A stretch of DNA of 64,000 bases from Pyrocephalus nanus (lineage: Eukaryota; Chordata; Aves; Passeriformes; Tyrannidae), in contig CM076269.1 of NCBI GenBank assembly GCA_038380795.1, forward strand, positions 372,001 through 436,000, read 5' to 3'. Positions 22,506 to 35,353 of this stretch are shown here, piece after piece (within the stretch, counting starts at the first letter, position 1; each line of letters opens with the position of its first letter). The notes below the pieces were generated by a model. It was not told the origin of the DNA, did no database searches, and saw only the letters and a list, made by a program, of their open reading frames with translations. Both the position numbers and the translations under genes were made by a program.

Positions 22506-25500
22506 ATGACTTGCATTGACAGTTACAACATCTAATTTAGATGTTAGCAGGTATAAGTATCTGCAAGTTAGCTTTGCGTGCATTGTTAGAACAGTTAACT
22601 TGAAGCTGAAAATGGGAATCTGTTTCCAAAAGGAAATAATTTGCTGTTACATGGCATGCTTACTAGAAAATCTTTCACTCCAGCATTTACTAAATCATTT
22701 GTAATTTTTTCTGTATGTGGTAAAATTCCCATATATTAGTTGCTATTCTGCATCTGTGTTCTTTGTTCTCTACCAGCTATCTCCGTGCAGCTCCCTACAC
22801 TGTTGAAATCTCGTTACCATAGAAGAGTCTTTGTTAGTCTGTAAACACCTGTAGTACTTTAGAACTCTTAAGGAAATGGGTTTAATTTTACGCTTTAGGT
22901 ATATGGAATGAAAGATTCTACTTGTGGAGGATCAAGGCAGGTGTATTTCTGGTGGTTTTTAGCATATGCTCATTTCTTCTTTTAAAACAAAAGGCAACAT
23001 TTTCGCAGTAAGGAGAACTCATAATACTGAACTGAGCACTGCCCTCCTTTCACCACAGATGCTGTAGCTTATACTGTAAAATAATGCAGTTCAGACTGCT
23101 GTGTCTGGACTCAGATGTGCTCTGGGTGAGTCAGCCTGGTCTGTGCACCACAGCTCTGCTGGAGCCTGTCCCTGGCTGGAATGGTGCCTGGCACGGGTGC
23201 CCAGCCCCTCAGCGGGCCGTGCTGGCTCAGGGCTGCACAGCATCGCTCGCTCTCGGTGTGGCCCTGGCAGAGTGAGCAGCAGCAGTAAGGAGTGCAGGGA
23301 CGTGACCCCTGCCAGCCTTTCCTTCTGTGCCCTCACCAAGCCGCTGTTCACAGCCCCTGTCAGGCACTTTTGCTGAGCACCATCACTCCAGTGAGGTTTG
23401 GCAGCACAGGCACTCGACTCACTGCAAAGCTTTGAAGGCTGAGGGTGATGGTCATGAAGTAGCCTGGAGCCCAAAAAGGGTATTAAAAGTAAAGGGATCT
23501 GGTGAGGAAAAACATTGTCCTGGAGAAGGTTTCATATTAAAGCTTTTCCTTGTGCCCACCTTTGTGGAAATTACTTTGTCAGGGCAGAACAGACTGTTTC
23601 ATGTAATGCTAGATATGATTTTTGAGTGCCATAGTGACCATCTGAGCATCTCTATCATTATACCCACTTGGTTGTTCCTGCCACAATTCCCCACAATTCA
23701 CTTTCTTGGAAGCTTCTCAGAAGGACATAGAGGACCTTATTTTCTAAACAGACCCTTTCAATTTCAAGATTAAAAAAAAAAAAGTAATTCAATACTTGTA
23801 TTGAAAACTTCTATGTAGTGCACAGATTTCTTCGTCTTCCTTGGTATCAGAAGCCCTCTGGTTGTCCTTGCACAAGAGGGATGGGATTAATTTACTTTGC
23901 AAAGAGAAATACAGCTCTGAGTGACACACAAGTGGACTCAGCAGTGGTACATCTGGCACAAGAATAGACAAAGATGAGAACTCAATAGGTGTCTGCAGGA
24001 GTGTGCACCTGTGCCCCGAGCAGCCCTGTGCTCAAGCACCTCTCTGCTCAGTGCTCAGTGGTCTGGGGCTCAAAACTGGAGTTGCTCCCTCGCAGCTCTG
24101 ACATTGCTTGTGCTGCCAGGATCTTGTGAATCCCATACAGCTGCAGGTTTCACTAGTTCTGGTGTTTGTGTGGTAAAATAACTGATATGCAATATCCCTT
24201 GAAAAGGCATTAAATTAGTCAAACAACTAAACTGCCAATGAGAAGCAGTGCAAATTGTCCTGTGCAAACATCTCTGCTTTTGTCTGGTAACTAATGAATT
24301 ATGGGGCACTGTGCAGCGTAGAGATATTGTTGTAACTGACTGTGTTGGTAATCAGTTGTCAACTGCAATCTCAGAGATATGGCAGTGTTGGACTGTCGTC
24401 CATCCCACTGCCCTTTCCCGTTCAGCCCCACTGGGTGATTGCAGGTGTTCTGAGTCAGGCCATGGGGCACACAGCTCCTCCCTCCCCATGCAGGGTTTGT
24501 CCTCTCCATGGGAGCGAGCTGCTTTTCCACACCTGTGTACGATTCAAGCCATCTGATTTCCTTTATTCTGATTCAGAGAATGCAGAAAGTAGCTGCATCA
24601 GAATGGCACAGTGTGCTGTGAGGCAGTTTAACTTGTCACATCGTTGTTGGTTGCTTTGGTGTTCCATACATTATGCAACCAGGAACAGCTGAGAAAGTTT
24701 ATTTGCATAGTAAAAAATACACTCCTCTGGCACGTAAAGCAATTCCACCAGTATTGGTAAAATGGATCTGGCAGCACCTTTGCAGTCTTTCCATTAGTTA
24801 ATCTGTGGGATGATTTGGCAGATTCGTCAGCGTGCCTGCCTGAGGATGTGTGTGTGGGTTATACTCGTGGTGCACTAAGGCTGACTGTGCTGCACACCAA
24901 GACAGAGCTGGTGCTTACCTTTGCTTTTGTCTGCAGTGGTTTCAGTGTGTGTGCTCCTCTCCTGTCACCACACCCTCTAGTTTTGTTTTGAAACACGGGA
25001 CATGAAACAGAGGTGGCTCCCAAACTTCCTTCAGCTGTGACATGCCTTTTGACTTTCTGAGAAGCTAAATGCTTTCCTCCAGTGGTGTGCCACTAAGAAT
25101 GACAGTACTGCTCACAACCGGTGAATAATGGGGACTCATGCAGCAAGGGAATTTCTCTGAAAAGCAGTGTGTGGTGCAGTAGTTTTATCCTTGCCACCTC
25201 ACGAGCTGTTGGTATCTCCCTGCACACAGTTACAGCTGTCAGAGTGGCTGTTCGCTGTGGGGAGGAAGATGTCACTAATGCAGACTGTTCTTTTTAAACT
25301 GTGGCTCCTTGCAGTTTTTCTCCCCTTCCTTCCCTCCACCCCCAGCCTGCTCAAGGAGAGGAAACAGTAAGCTTTGTATATCTTATAACTTCCAAATGCT
25401 AACAAATCTGGGTTTGAGGAAAAAGCTTTCATAGCAATATGAATCATCCTCTGATGTGAATCAGTGTTCAGACTATCCCAGTATACGTTCTTATCTATGT

Positions 25501-27310
25501 TTAATACAACTCTTTTGATAGAAAACATATTTCAGTTGCCCAAATGGTATCCAATTATTATACTTCATAACACCTCTGCCTGTTATATGTCTTCTTTCAA
25601 GTATACCAATTCAGGTGTTATTAATGATAATAGAAATCCTACTTAGGATTAGAATGCTGAAGTAATTGGATGTCTGCTCTTATTTGAGAAACACCCGTGT
25701 TGAGAAGAGGCTGGGCTCAGTCAAGATTTTGTAGTGATGGGATCTATTTCACAGTAATTTGTTTTCTCCTGTACAGGCTGGAATAGCACAGTGAGGATAG
25801 ATTTACTGACTGTTGTGGTCAATTCAAGTAAATAAAGTTGGTATACGCTTTTCTTTGAGTTGGCTACTGTATAATCTGTTCTGCAACTCTAGGAGGACAA
25901 TTGTATGTGGGGTTTTTTAATATCAACAATGATAACAACATCCAGCAACTACTATGCATTGTCATGTCAGCATTTTTGTTATTTAGGAACTTGTATCTCA
26001 CCTGAGTTGCAGTTCAGCTTGCAGAGCCTCAGCAGGAAGTATAACACTGTACTGTAATTATTTAATCAACACTAAATTGTACTTTCCTATGTACTGTTGT
26101 GTTTTATTCTTTTTAAATAAAATGTCACATCTGTCAGAAGCAACTCTGCTATCATTGCACACCTACAAGTGAACCATCACCCTTCAGTATAGTCTAATAA
26201 CTGGAATCTAGCAATGCTCCCTTCTTGTGTCTGTACACCTATAACATTTAATATCAACTGTTGCTGTTTTGTGGGGAGAAGTCGTTTCACAGGTTGGTCG
26301 TGTTGGTCTTAGACTGCTGAGTGTTGAGATTATTTCTAGTTCGGGAACTTTAATGTGGAAATCTGAAAGCAGTGGAGCCCCAAGGCCCTGCAGATTGTGG
26401 TCTGTGCTGCCAGTGCAGGGTGTGTGTCCCCTCCTGTCCTCAGCAGATGTCAGTGATGTCACCTGCACGTGCAGTCAGCGTTTCCAGCAGCAGAGATGCT
26501 CTTGGGGTCTGTGTCAGGCAGGGCTTGCCAGCTGCAGGAATTTCTCTGCGTCCCATTCCCCTAATGCTGGGCTTTGTGTTCTGGTTCTGTAAGTCTGCAC
26601 AGGCAAGCTTGTAAGAAATAATTCTCCTTTCTGAGCAGGGAGTGCTGTCTCAGCCTGCAGGTTATGCTTGTTCAAATCACTGGTGAAACAATCCTCTTCC
26701 AGCTGCAAGCCCATCCAAAATCACATGCAAACCCATGTTTTTGTGGTGCCATGGCAGTGAAGGAATTACTTCAACACTACCAGTGATGATTTTTCTTACC
26801 TATTAATGTTTTTACTATTTTATTCAAAATTATTGGGGAGATTTTTTCTCAAGTTAAATTTTCTTGTTGCCAAAGTCAAGTGAGAGAGCAGTCTAGCAGT
26901 AATTACCCTGGTCTTTTTGTACTGGTAATTATTGATGCAGGGAAAATGTTCTGGAAGCTTTAATTCCTGTTGACACTCTTTAATCACATAATGGAAATAA
27001 CCCTATCCCTACCTAACTGAGGAGCAATTCTTAAGACAGCAGTAGTTTTCCACCAATTAATGTCAAGTAAGGGTTTTTTTGTCTGGTTTGTTTGTTTGTT
27101 TGTTTGTGGTTTTTATTATTATTATTATCTTGTGTTATTTTCTCAGGTAGAATGTAAGGGCCAGCAGCACTTGTGCAACCAGATATTGTCAGACAGTAGT
27201 TTGAGGAGTGTTCATCCACAGGATGTGTGAGACAACAGGGCTTGCACCAAAGCCCTGCAGGGTTGGTCCCTGTGCCCTCGGGTGGGCAGAGGCGAACCCA
27301 CCCTGCTCGG
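22506..27310. other. Intergenic, no supported gene
   Basis: The sequence is mixed in composition with GC-richer islets (about 23100-23420 and 24400-24540). Open frames are short and without recognisable domains. Weak exon-like boundaries occur at 23059-23124. A GTTT/TTA simple repeat lies at 27085-27128. No repeat family or RNA gene was recognised. Confidence 0.55.
27085..27128. repeat. (GTTT)n followed by (TTA)n simple repeat
   Basis: About five GTTT units (TTTGTTTGTTTGTTTG) are followed by GG and then a run of TTATTATTATTA. This is a compound microsatellite, or possibly the eroded tail of a retroelement. Confidence 0.75.
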
Positions 27311-27570
27311 CAGCTCTGGGTGACAGCTCTGGGTGACAGCTCTGGGTGACGGCTCTGGGTGACGGCTCTGGGTGACGGCTCTGGGTGACGGCTCTGGGTG
27401 GCGGCTCTGGGTGACGGCTCTGGGTGGCGGCTCTGGGTGACGGCTCTGGGTGACGGCTCTGGGTGACGGCTCTGGGTGGCGGCTCTGGGTGGCGGCTCTG
27501 GGTGACGGCTCTGGGTGACGGCTCTGGGTGACGGCTCTGGGTGGCAGCTCTGGGTGGCAGCTCTGGGTGG
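27311..27570. repeat. 13-bp minisatellite, 20 uninterrupted units
   Basis: The unit is C(A/G)GCTCTGGGTG(A/G). The array is exactly 260 bases, i.e. 20 units, with no insertion or deletion. Only two positions vary between units: A/G at position 2 and A/G at position 13. Because 13 is not divisible by three, every frame repeats with a 39-base (13-residue) period, which explains long spurious open frames on the minus strand. Confidence 0.95.
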
Positions 27571-28169
27571 CCATGGGAGCCACGGGCAGGGAAGTGGCAT
27601 CATGTGAAAATCAGATTTTTAGTATCTTTTATTAGCATAAAATAATAGTGTTATTCAGGAGTCTGAAATGTCACTGACATGTAGCTTGCATAAACCAAGT
27701 GTGTCACAGATAATTTGCAAACCTAGTTCATGTAATCTTAGTGATATGGGAACTTTACAGTTGTTTGAAAGAGAAAAAGGTAGATTATCAGAGCCAAGCA
27801 TTTTCTAATTACTGCTCTAGTTAAGAAAAACCAAATTCTTCCTGGGCTCTCCCCCCAAAGGAATTCTCTAGTTTAAACCAGTAATTGCAATTAAGAACAT
27901 CAATTAAAAGAATTATTTAATGCTGCTCCACTTTGCTATTAAAAGCTTAAACTTTTTCTCCATTAAAATTGAAAGGGGGGGGGAATCCAAAAACGATTTA
28001 ATTAACTAGTAAACTTGAGTGTTTATCAACTGTAAAAATGATCTGATTTCTGTGGCAACAGGATATAAATCAACGTGGAGATTTTAAAGATCAAAGTTAG
28101 ACTGCAAAAACCCTGATTGTCTATTTATTTATATTTTTAGTTGAATTTTTAAAGCTTGGTGTTTCAGGA
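27571..28169. other. Intergenic, AT-rich, no recognised feature
   Basis: This is AT-rich unique sequence with a G9 run near 27976-27984. I see nothing else. Confidence 0.6.
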
Positions 28170-28356
28170 AGGGGTGGTCAGGCATTATAAAAGGCTGCCC
28201 AGGGAAGTGGTGGAATCAGCATCCCTGGGAATATTCAAAACAATGTAGATGTGGCACTTAAAGTCATGGTTTAGGGGTGGACTTGGCAGTGCTGGGTTAG
28301 TGGTTGGACTGGATGATAGAGGTCTTTTCCAGCCTTGATGATGCTATGATTTTACA
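28170..28356 (+). mobile_element. CR1 LINE 3' end fragment
   Basis: A short, diverged CR1 3' terminus in consensus order: GGCTGCCCAGGGAAGTGGTG, GCATCCCTGGGAATATTCAA, AGATGTGGCACTTAAAGTCA, GGTTGGACTGGATGATAGAG, then GGTCTTTTCCAGCC and a terminal ATGATGCTATGATTTTAC that corresponds to the CR1 short 3' repeat. It lacks any ORF2 sequence upstream, as is usual for 5'-truncated copies. Confidence 0.88.
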
Positions 28357-31021
28357 ATCATTCTGATGCATTTGATATTAGTTTCCATTATTACAGTTTA
28401 TCTGATATCCTGTCCATTGAATTGCACTGCTGTTGTGATTTTTTTGTATGTTGCAAAGATATGCATTAGAGTAGTTGGTAAAAACACCTACTACAGTTTC
28501 TGCTCCAGAGGTGTGTTGTTGTTTATGAATTATTCAGCTTATGTTCTTACCATTCACGACTTTGGCAGAGTCATTTGACTGAAGTATGGCTCCATTAATC
28601 TCTCTCTTCACTATTTATATGTAATAATTAGTTTAAAATTTCACTCATCGGGATATCTGCATTAAGTGTAACTTGCAGTTACTCCTGAGGCAGCAGCTGT
28701 GGTGGGAATATCCATCAAATGGCATGGTCACAACAGTCCTGCTGCTGCTACTCTGTTTGACACGCGGATGCAGCAGTTTAGTTACACACGTTGGATTTTT
28801 AGGGAAGTTTTAAAGAGGTTCAGAAACTCTCATCTGATTTAGCTCTCTCTTCTGGGTGTGATTTCTTTGATTTAAGATTAGGTGGGTGCATCTGGATCAA
28901 GTGGGATAAGCAGCTTTTTGAAATATGTTAAAAGATAAAAGTTTTCTAAAATATCACTGAATCCTTCAGTAACTACATTTTTTTTTATACTTATGCAAAA
29001 TCTATGTGCTTCTTTATTTGTTGTTCACAGAAAAAAGAGGACAAAGCTTTCAAACTGGCTAAAATTATATGCCACCACAGTTAATACATTTCAGTAAAAG
29101 AAAGAGGATTTAAAGATGCTGAGAATTTAATTTTGGGCCACTGAAATCCGAGAGAACCAATAAATGTTCTCCTGTGTTAATGAGGAACGATTTTCACTTA
29201 TTTTTATTCATGTAGGTTTGAAAGCTTTATTTTGGATGCTTATTTTAAGAAGACTGTCCTTTGTTGATTAGACTTTTTCACAAAAATAAATGGAGCGAAG
29301 TATTTGCCCTCCTTTAGTACCTTAAGCCCATGTGTACCCTGAGGATTAATCTCTTTAATTTAGATTATTTGTCCCGAATGAGAAATAGCCTGAAGGTTAC
29401 TGGGCCCGGTGTAACTACCACACAGAACTGGTTATAAACGTTATTACTGCAGTTCTGTGCAGCCCAGGTGGAAAGGACAGGGATTACTGTTCAACATTTT
29501 TATAGCACGACATATGTCCAAGCAAACAGGCCAACAGAGAGGAGACAAAACAGGACAAGAGCTGAGGAAAACAAGGATAGAGTTAACAGTGGTGAGAAGG
29601 AGCTGGCCAGGGAAGAATTGAAACCAGGGGACATGAGGGTACAAGGCCCTCTGAGGGTGAGATGCAGGAGAGCAGAGATGGGGGAAGGATGGTGCTCCCA
29701 TGCTGTGCTCAGTCTCTGCTGTGTGAACTCTGAGGGGGTTCCCTCAACAAGCACAAAGTGAACAAATCAGTTTGCTTGAATTGTCATGTGCTGTTTATTC
29801 TGCCACTACACACAAACAGCTGCATTTACACGGAAATTTTCAGTGAATGCTTTCTGTTCGCTGGCCTTTGCTTTTCCTGCCTCATCCTCAAGAGTAGTAA
29901 AGTACATCTGCCATTGCTGCATGAAGGAACCCAAACAATTTATCATAATATTGTTTCTAAAATTATTCTTCCCTTCCCATATACATATGTTTGATAAATA
30001 TTTGCGTGCATGTAGATAAGGTATTAATCACTTTGATAAAGTAGCCTGAGGCATATAAGACTGTAAGTCTGGTGAAGGAGCTAGGACAAAAGCAGCTAAC
30101 TTTTTGCAACATTAGCAATTTATTAGATATAATAATGATGAAAAAAAGAATCAGTATTTTAATGCTATTAAAATGGAAAGCTAAAGGTTATTTGTAAGGT
30201 CAGTTTTGGAATTAGAGTTGCATAAATACTCTTTTCAGGGCTGGAATTGTTGCGGAGAAGTTTGTGTCAGTACTGCACGTTCACCAAAAGAGAGCAACAT
30301 CAGCACGCTGTTCGTGCTTGAGGCAGGGGGCCATTTGACACTGAAGTGGGAACAGACTGTCCTCGGCTTCAGAGTCTGTGCCTTACCTGGGGCAGTTCTT
30401 ATTTAGGTTTATAGTTAGTCATGAGGTGTTTTAGGGACCATATTTTTGTCCCTCAGATGTTTATGTACAATATGTTTCCTCATTCATTATGACTGCATTT
30501 AGGATATGTGTTTATACATTTGCTGAAACACTGCTGCTTTTTTTTTTTTTTTCTGCTGGAAACTTTTTTTCAGCAGCAGAATTTGTATTCATGAGTTTTC
30601 TTTGGCTAAAGTTGTTAAGATGTACTTAACATTTTTAGTTTTATTAAATGCTTTGCCATGAGATCGGTGCTGTTTTTGATTGACTTGAAAAAAACCCCAC
30701 TTGTAAGCTTAGAAATGAGATTTTTTTTTTTTTTATATAATGATTTTCACCATCCTGAGTGTGTAGACAGTTTTATTTTATATTCAGTTTCAATTGGCTG
30801 AATAATCTTTTTAGCCCCAAAGCCAATAAATGTATGTTGCAGTACTTATTTAGGTAAGTGTGTGAAAGTTCTTTCAAGTCTCTTTCCCAAAGTATCATGT
30901 CCATCTTAAAATCATAGCTGGGAACTTCTTTAAAGCAAAACTCAGGATAAGCAATCCTCATAATAAAAGACCAAGAACTTTGTAATGCACAGGGTTGTTT
31001 TCAAACAGCAAGTCCTTACCT
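28357..31021. other. Intergenic, no supported gene
   Basis: This is AT-rich sequence with T-runs at about 30538-30552 and 30721-30734. No repeat family, RNA gene or protein domain was recognised. Confidence 0.55.
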
Positions 31022-31291
31022 GCAGTGTCCAAAAGCTCCGTGCTGCATTGGTGGTACCTGGGGTTTGGGATGGGTTATCAGCACTTCCCTGCAGTGTCCC
31101 AAAGCTCTGTGCTGCATTGGTGGTACCTGGGGTTTGGGATTGGCTATCAGCACTTCCCTGCAGTGTCCCAAAGCTCTGTGCTGCATTGGTGGTACCTGGG
31201 GTTTGGGATGGGTTATCAGCACTTCCCTGCAGTGTCCCAAAGCTCTGTGCTGCATTGGTGGTACCTGGGGTTTGGGATGGGTTATCAGCAC
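31022..31291. repeat. 69-bp tandem repeat, about four copies
   Basis: Copies begin at 31022, 31091, 31160 and 31229, each with GCAGTGTCC(C/A)AAAGCTC and running through GTGCTGCATTGGTGGTACCT to GGGTTATCAGCACTTCCCT. The last copy ends at about 31291. Copies 2-4 are nearly identical, and copy 1 carries a few extra differences. The period is 23 codons, so frames stay open on both strands. The near identity indicates a recent expansion. Confidence 0.95.
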
Positions 31292-34200
31292 CTTGGTTGT
31301 TTCCGTGTCTCTATGTTAGTGTATCTCGTGGTCCTTGGCTGACATGGAGGTGTTTGGGGCACAGTCTTGTGACCTGGTTCAGAGCATTGCTAGAGCCTGG
31401 GATGAAACAAGGGCAGATCTTCCTGCAGCTGGAAGGGAAAGGGGGAGATGAGCAGGAAAGTCTGTGCTGTGCCAGGCTGAGAAGGGCAGTTTTCTCCTCC
31501 CTCTTTCCTATGCAGGACACAATGAACGGTTTGACTGCTTTTTCCTTCTTAGTCCAGAGGTTGGAGTAAAACAGATCCAAGTTTGGTTCAGCTACATTCT
31601 TGCTAAGCCAACAGAAACTAAGGTCTGTAAACTTCCCAGTCACTTCCCGTGCCCCAGTAATGGACATTTCCTCATTACAGTACCACTGACTGCACACAGT
31701 GGGCCCGTGTTTGGGAGGACACACAGTGAGATGAGGTCCTTGGACAGTGATGGGGCTGCAGGTCTGATGTTGGCTTGTGCCACCAGCCACCCACGACTCA
31801 ACAGCCCCTGGGCAAGCCCCAGACTCTGCAGGGACTCTTGGAAGGGTCCTGTAGTCACTTCAGGGAGTCCAGCAAAATGTCAGCTGAGTGACATCTCCAG
31901 GCCTGTGGCAGGATGGAGGGGGTCAGTGCAGGAAAACAGGGAAAAAGAAAATGCTGAAAAATGGCTGAAGCAAAACCATCATCCCATCATGTTTATTAGG
32001 AATGTGGATGATGCACAGTAACAGAAATGAAACGTGAGCTGTATGGAAAATAGGAGTGAGTTTGAATCTAAATGTGGCCAGAGACAAAGCAAATGAGGGT
32101 ACATTTTTAACAGAAACCTTGCATGAAAAGCTTGCTGGAGCCAGGAACTGTTAGGTGTGGGTGTCACTGCAAAGAAAATTATATCCTTCTATAGCCTGGA
32201 TTCTTGAATGTTTGTGCCCCTATTTAGTGCTGTTGAGAAATAAATAAACAGTTAATTTCAGAGTTGAGTATTCTGTGACAGTTCCCTGTGAAGAACAAAA
32301 GGGAAGCCCTGCTCGATGCTCAGTGTGGGAGTGAGAGTGTTGGGCTCTGGAGAGCCAAGCAAAGATACAGCAGAGTTGGCTGTGCCTGCTGCTTTCAGCC
32401 CATGTTTGTTTGTTGTGCCGTGTCTGCTGGAATAACAGCTCTTCATCTGAGACCTCTGTGCACGGAGAGTGACCCTGTGTGTGCCAGGCACGCTCTGCCC
32501 CTCAAGAGCCCCTCTCACAGCTCTTTGCCAGCTGTGGAGAAACATTGCACTGAACCTGGTTTTCACTCCCACTAGAAGAGGTGTCTGCATAAGCTGCCCA
32601 AAGTGTAAATCTGAGGACCGCATGTAAATAAGACAAAATGTGTATATATTTACAGATCTACATTTATGTACACACATGAATTTTGCTCAAAATATTTAGA
32701 TCCAGATTTCTGGTAGAATAGATTGTTCGATAAAAGTATGTTTTTCTTACCAATAGGCAAGACATCATCCCTTTTCCAAATATTTTCAAATTAAATAATC
32801 ATTTGAAAGAAGCATAGCCTAATAGTTCTGGGGCTGCTAAAGCTTTCAAGCCTTAGGACTCTGGATATTTTACATCTCAGATTGACATAGAGCACTTTAG
32901 AAACTCCTATTTCAAGAGTATGGGCTCTTGCAACAAAATTTTGGCTAGTTTTATCCAGTGGGGGAAGGTTGGTTCTGCCCAAATGAGACGTGTGTGGCAC
33001 AGTTTAAAAAGCTGAATTCAGGAAGGTGCTGTACAGCCTTATGGATCACTTTGTTCCACGGAGTGAACTTGCTTTCCTAATTCTAATTTCCAGTATGCAG
33101 CAAGAGTATTCCCTCTTCCTAGATCAGGGAGATTACTCATGGGTTATAAACTCAGGCCAGGGAACCCAGCTGAGGGAGGAGCGTTGGCACAGGAGACATC
33201 TAAAGGAGAGAGCCTCGTGGAGTTCTGAATCTACACTGTCACACAGAGTTTCCTAGAAACCCTCTTCTGAAAAATGTGGAGTTGATGAACTGACTGTTCT
33301 TTTGACTCACCATAGTAGTTGTCTGTGTATGTACATAATCAATCTGAATGGTATTTTAACTATTAAACTGTGTATCCATGGGAATTAAACTGACTTTAGA
33401 ATGAATGCTAGTGGTACACACAGAGAGAAAATATGACTTAACATTTACAGTCTAAGTTTGTACAATTCCTGTTATCAAAAGGTGTTCATCCTTTACCAAC
33501 AAGTTATCTATTCACCTTTATAATCTGCAATTCTGTGATTGAACCATTCTTATTTAGACTGAGGTGTGTATTTTCATGGCTCTTGCTATTCCATTCTTTG
33601 GTCAGTGCAGGCCTTCTGCTCAGGATGCTCTGGTTTACAGAAATGACAAGAGTGAAACAGTGAAATTCCCAGTCTTAGACCACAAGTTCTGGGAGGTTCT
33701 GGTGGAACAATTTTGTGTGGCTGATAACGTGCTGCCTTTGGGTTCCCACTCCTGGAAAGTGTAGGGGAACATTAAAAGCCAAGGGCCACCGTGTGAGTGA
33801 TGATTTGGAAATGGTGAGTGTGTCTGCACCGAGAGCTTGGTGTGCTCGGGAAGTGCCCTAATATCATTTTTCCTTTGTGTCATCAGGAAGTGCAGCCACT
33901 CAGGAGTTCCTTGCCTCAGCCTGCACCCTTTGAGAATAACGGGTTATTGCTTGAGATGGAACCCTGTAGCTCCAAATTGGGATAATGTCAGGATAAAAAC
34001 CAGTTAGGATTGATCCTTGAGCAGGGATTACTTTTCATGGTCATACTGTGCTCCTGTGAAGGTCAGGTTTGGGAGAAACTCTATATATCTGATATGCATT
34101 TGTCCCTTTAAAAACTGCCCATCTGTTCCCCCATGTTTGCTGTATTTAATAGCGATCAGAATCTATATTGATGATTTTTAGTTTGCCTCTTTCTAGCTTC

Positions 34201-35232
34201 TGTCTGTTGACAACTATTTTCTGTTCATCTGTCTATGCAAAGCAGAGCCCAAAATGCTTTGTGCAGTTGATAATGGAATTCCTGGCAAAGGTAGATTTCA
34301 GGTGCTATGAGAGAGAAAAATTATGGGAACGGGAGAAACATCCAATTCGTCTCTTGCTGTGTTTGCTTCTGTGACTTGTTTGTGTCGCACAGCACTGTAG
34401 CTCTTACCACCTAAACAGCCCTGCATCATCTGCTCCCTGCTGTAAGGTGAGATGTCTAAAAGAGCACAGCAGGGGCATGAGAATTGCAGAACCTGAAGAT
34501 CAGAATTGACCAATACAGAACTTACAATAATTGTTTAAATTTGTAGTATCCAACTGGTGGCGGATGATGGCTTCAGACTTTTGCTTCTCATGATAATTTT
34601 AATGAAGCTGCAGGTTTCCAGCCATGTGTGATGAGAATTTGGAGACTGGTCATTGCTCTGCAGTGTCCTCAGCAGCAGGATGTGGACACTGCTGCCACAC
34701 CACTGACAAGGTGTAATTGTGTTACCCAGACAAAGCTTGGGAGCACTAGGATGGTATTTGGTATTTTTCATGAAATTATTTTGGTTTTTGTTTCAGACAG
34801 AAAAGCTTCCTAAGTTCAGCAGTCATTTAAAGTGCTGTTAAGCATGTAACTGGAATGTAACATGAATTATCATTTCATATTTCATTGGCTATTCTTTGCA
34901 TGCTGTTGGTGATTCCTGGCTCTGTAAATTATAGCTAAGTTAGGCCAACCTACAGATCCTGATATCTTTGCATAATCTCTGTTGTGAGCAGTAAAAGCAT
35001 GTGTATTCTGCTAATCCATATTCAGATAGAAGCCTGCAGTCAGGGTGCTAAATATAACTTGTTTTAGGCCAGGAGAAATAAATTATCTCTTTTTTTCCCC
35101 ATGAAAACACACTTTGAACCAAATGAAATATTGCCTATTTTGTGTGGTTTTGTTTTTAAAACTATTTTTAAATATTCCATAGCAGTCATTCTACTCGCAG
35201 AAAACAGCAGGAGAGTTTTCTTACATAATAAT
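31292..35232. other. Intergenic, no supported gene
   Basis: Apparently unique sequence. Open frames up to about 185 codons (31464-32021, plus strand) have no recognisable domain or splice support. No repeat family was identified. Confidence 0.5.
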
Positions 35233-35353
35233 CTGACAGATGTGTCATGGTATCTAATCCCTTAAACCTCCAAAGCCCTCTGATAGGGGATGTTTTAAAA
35301 GGCCAGATTGAAAAGCATGCTGCTCTTTTATTGAGCCTTTGCCTTCAGTGCCC
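35233..35353 (+). repeat. Unclassified dispersed repeat, copy A
   Basis: This segment aligns over 121 bases with 49473-49594 in the same orientation, at about three-quarters to 80 percent identity and with a single one-base gap. Shared blocks are CTGACAGATGTGTCAT, TCTAATCCC, CATGCTGCT and TTTTATT. It does not resemble CR1. The strand given is nominal. Confidence 0.75.

Noticed and set aside
27031..27603. 190-codon minus-strand open frame with a 13-residue repeat
   Set aside because: It arises entirely from the 13-bp minisatellite. The same pattern appears in the other frame of the same strand.
30985..31569. 194-codon plus-strand open frame with 23-residue repeats
   Set aside because: It is generated by the 69-bp tandem repeat and continues into unrelated sequence. 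Open frames exist on both strands over the repeat, and there is no domain.
31464..32021. 185-codon plus-strand open frame
   Set aside because: It starts at a non-ATG codon and has no recognisable domain, repeat or splice context. A length of this order occurs by chance in GC-moderate sequence.
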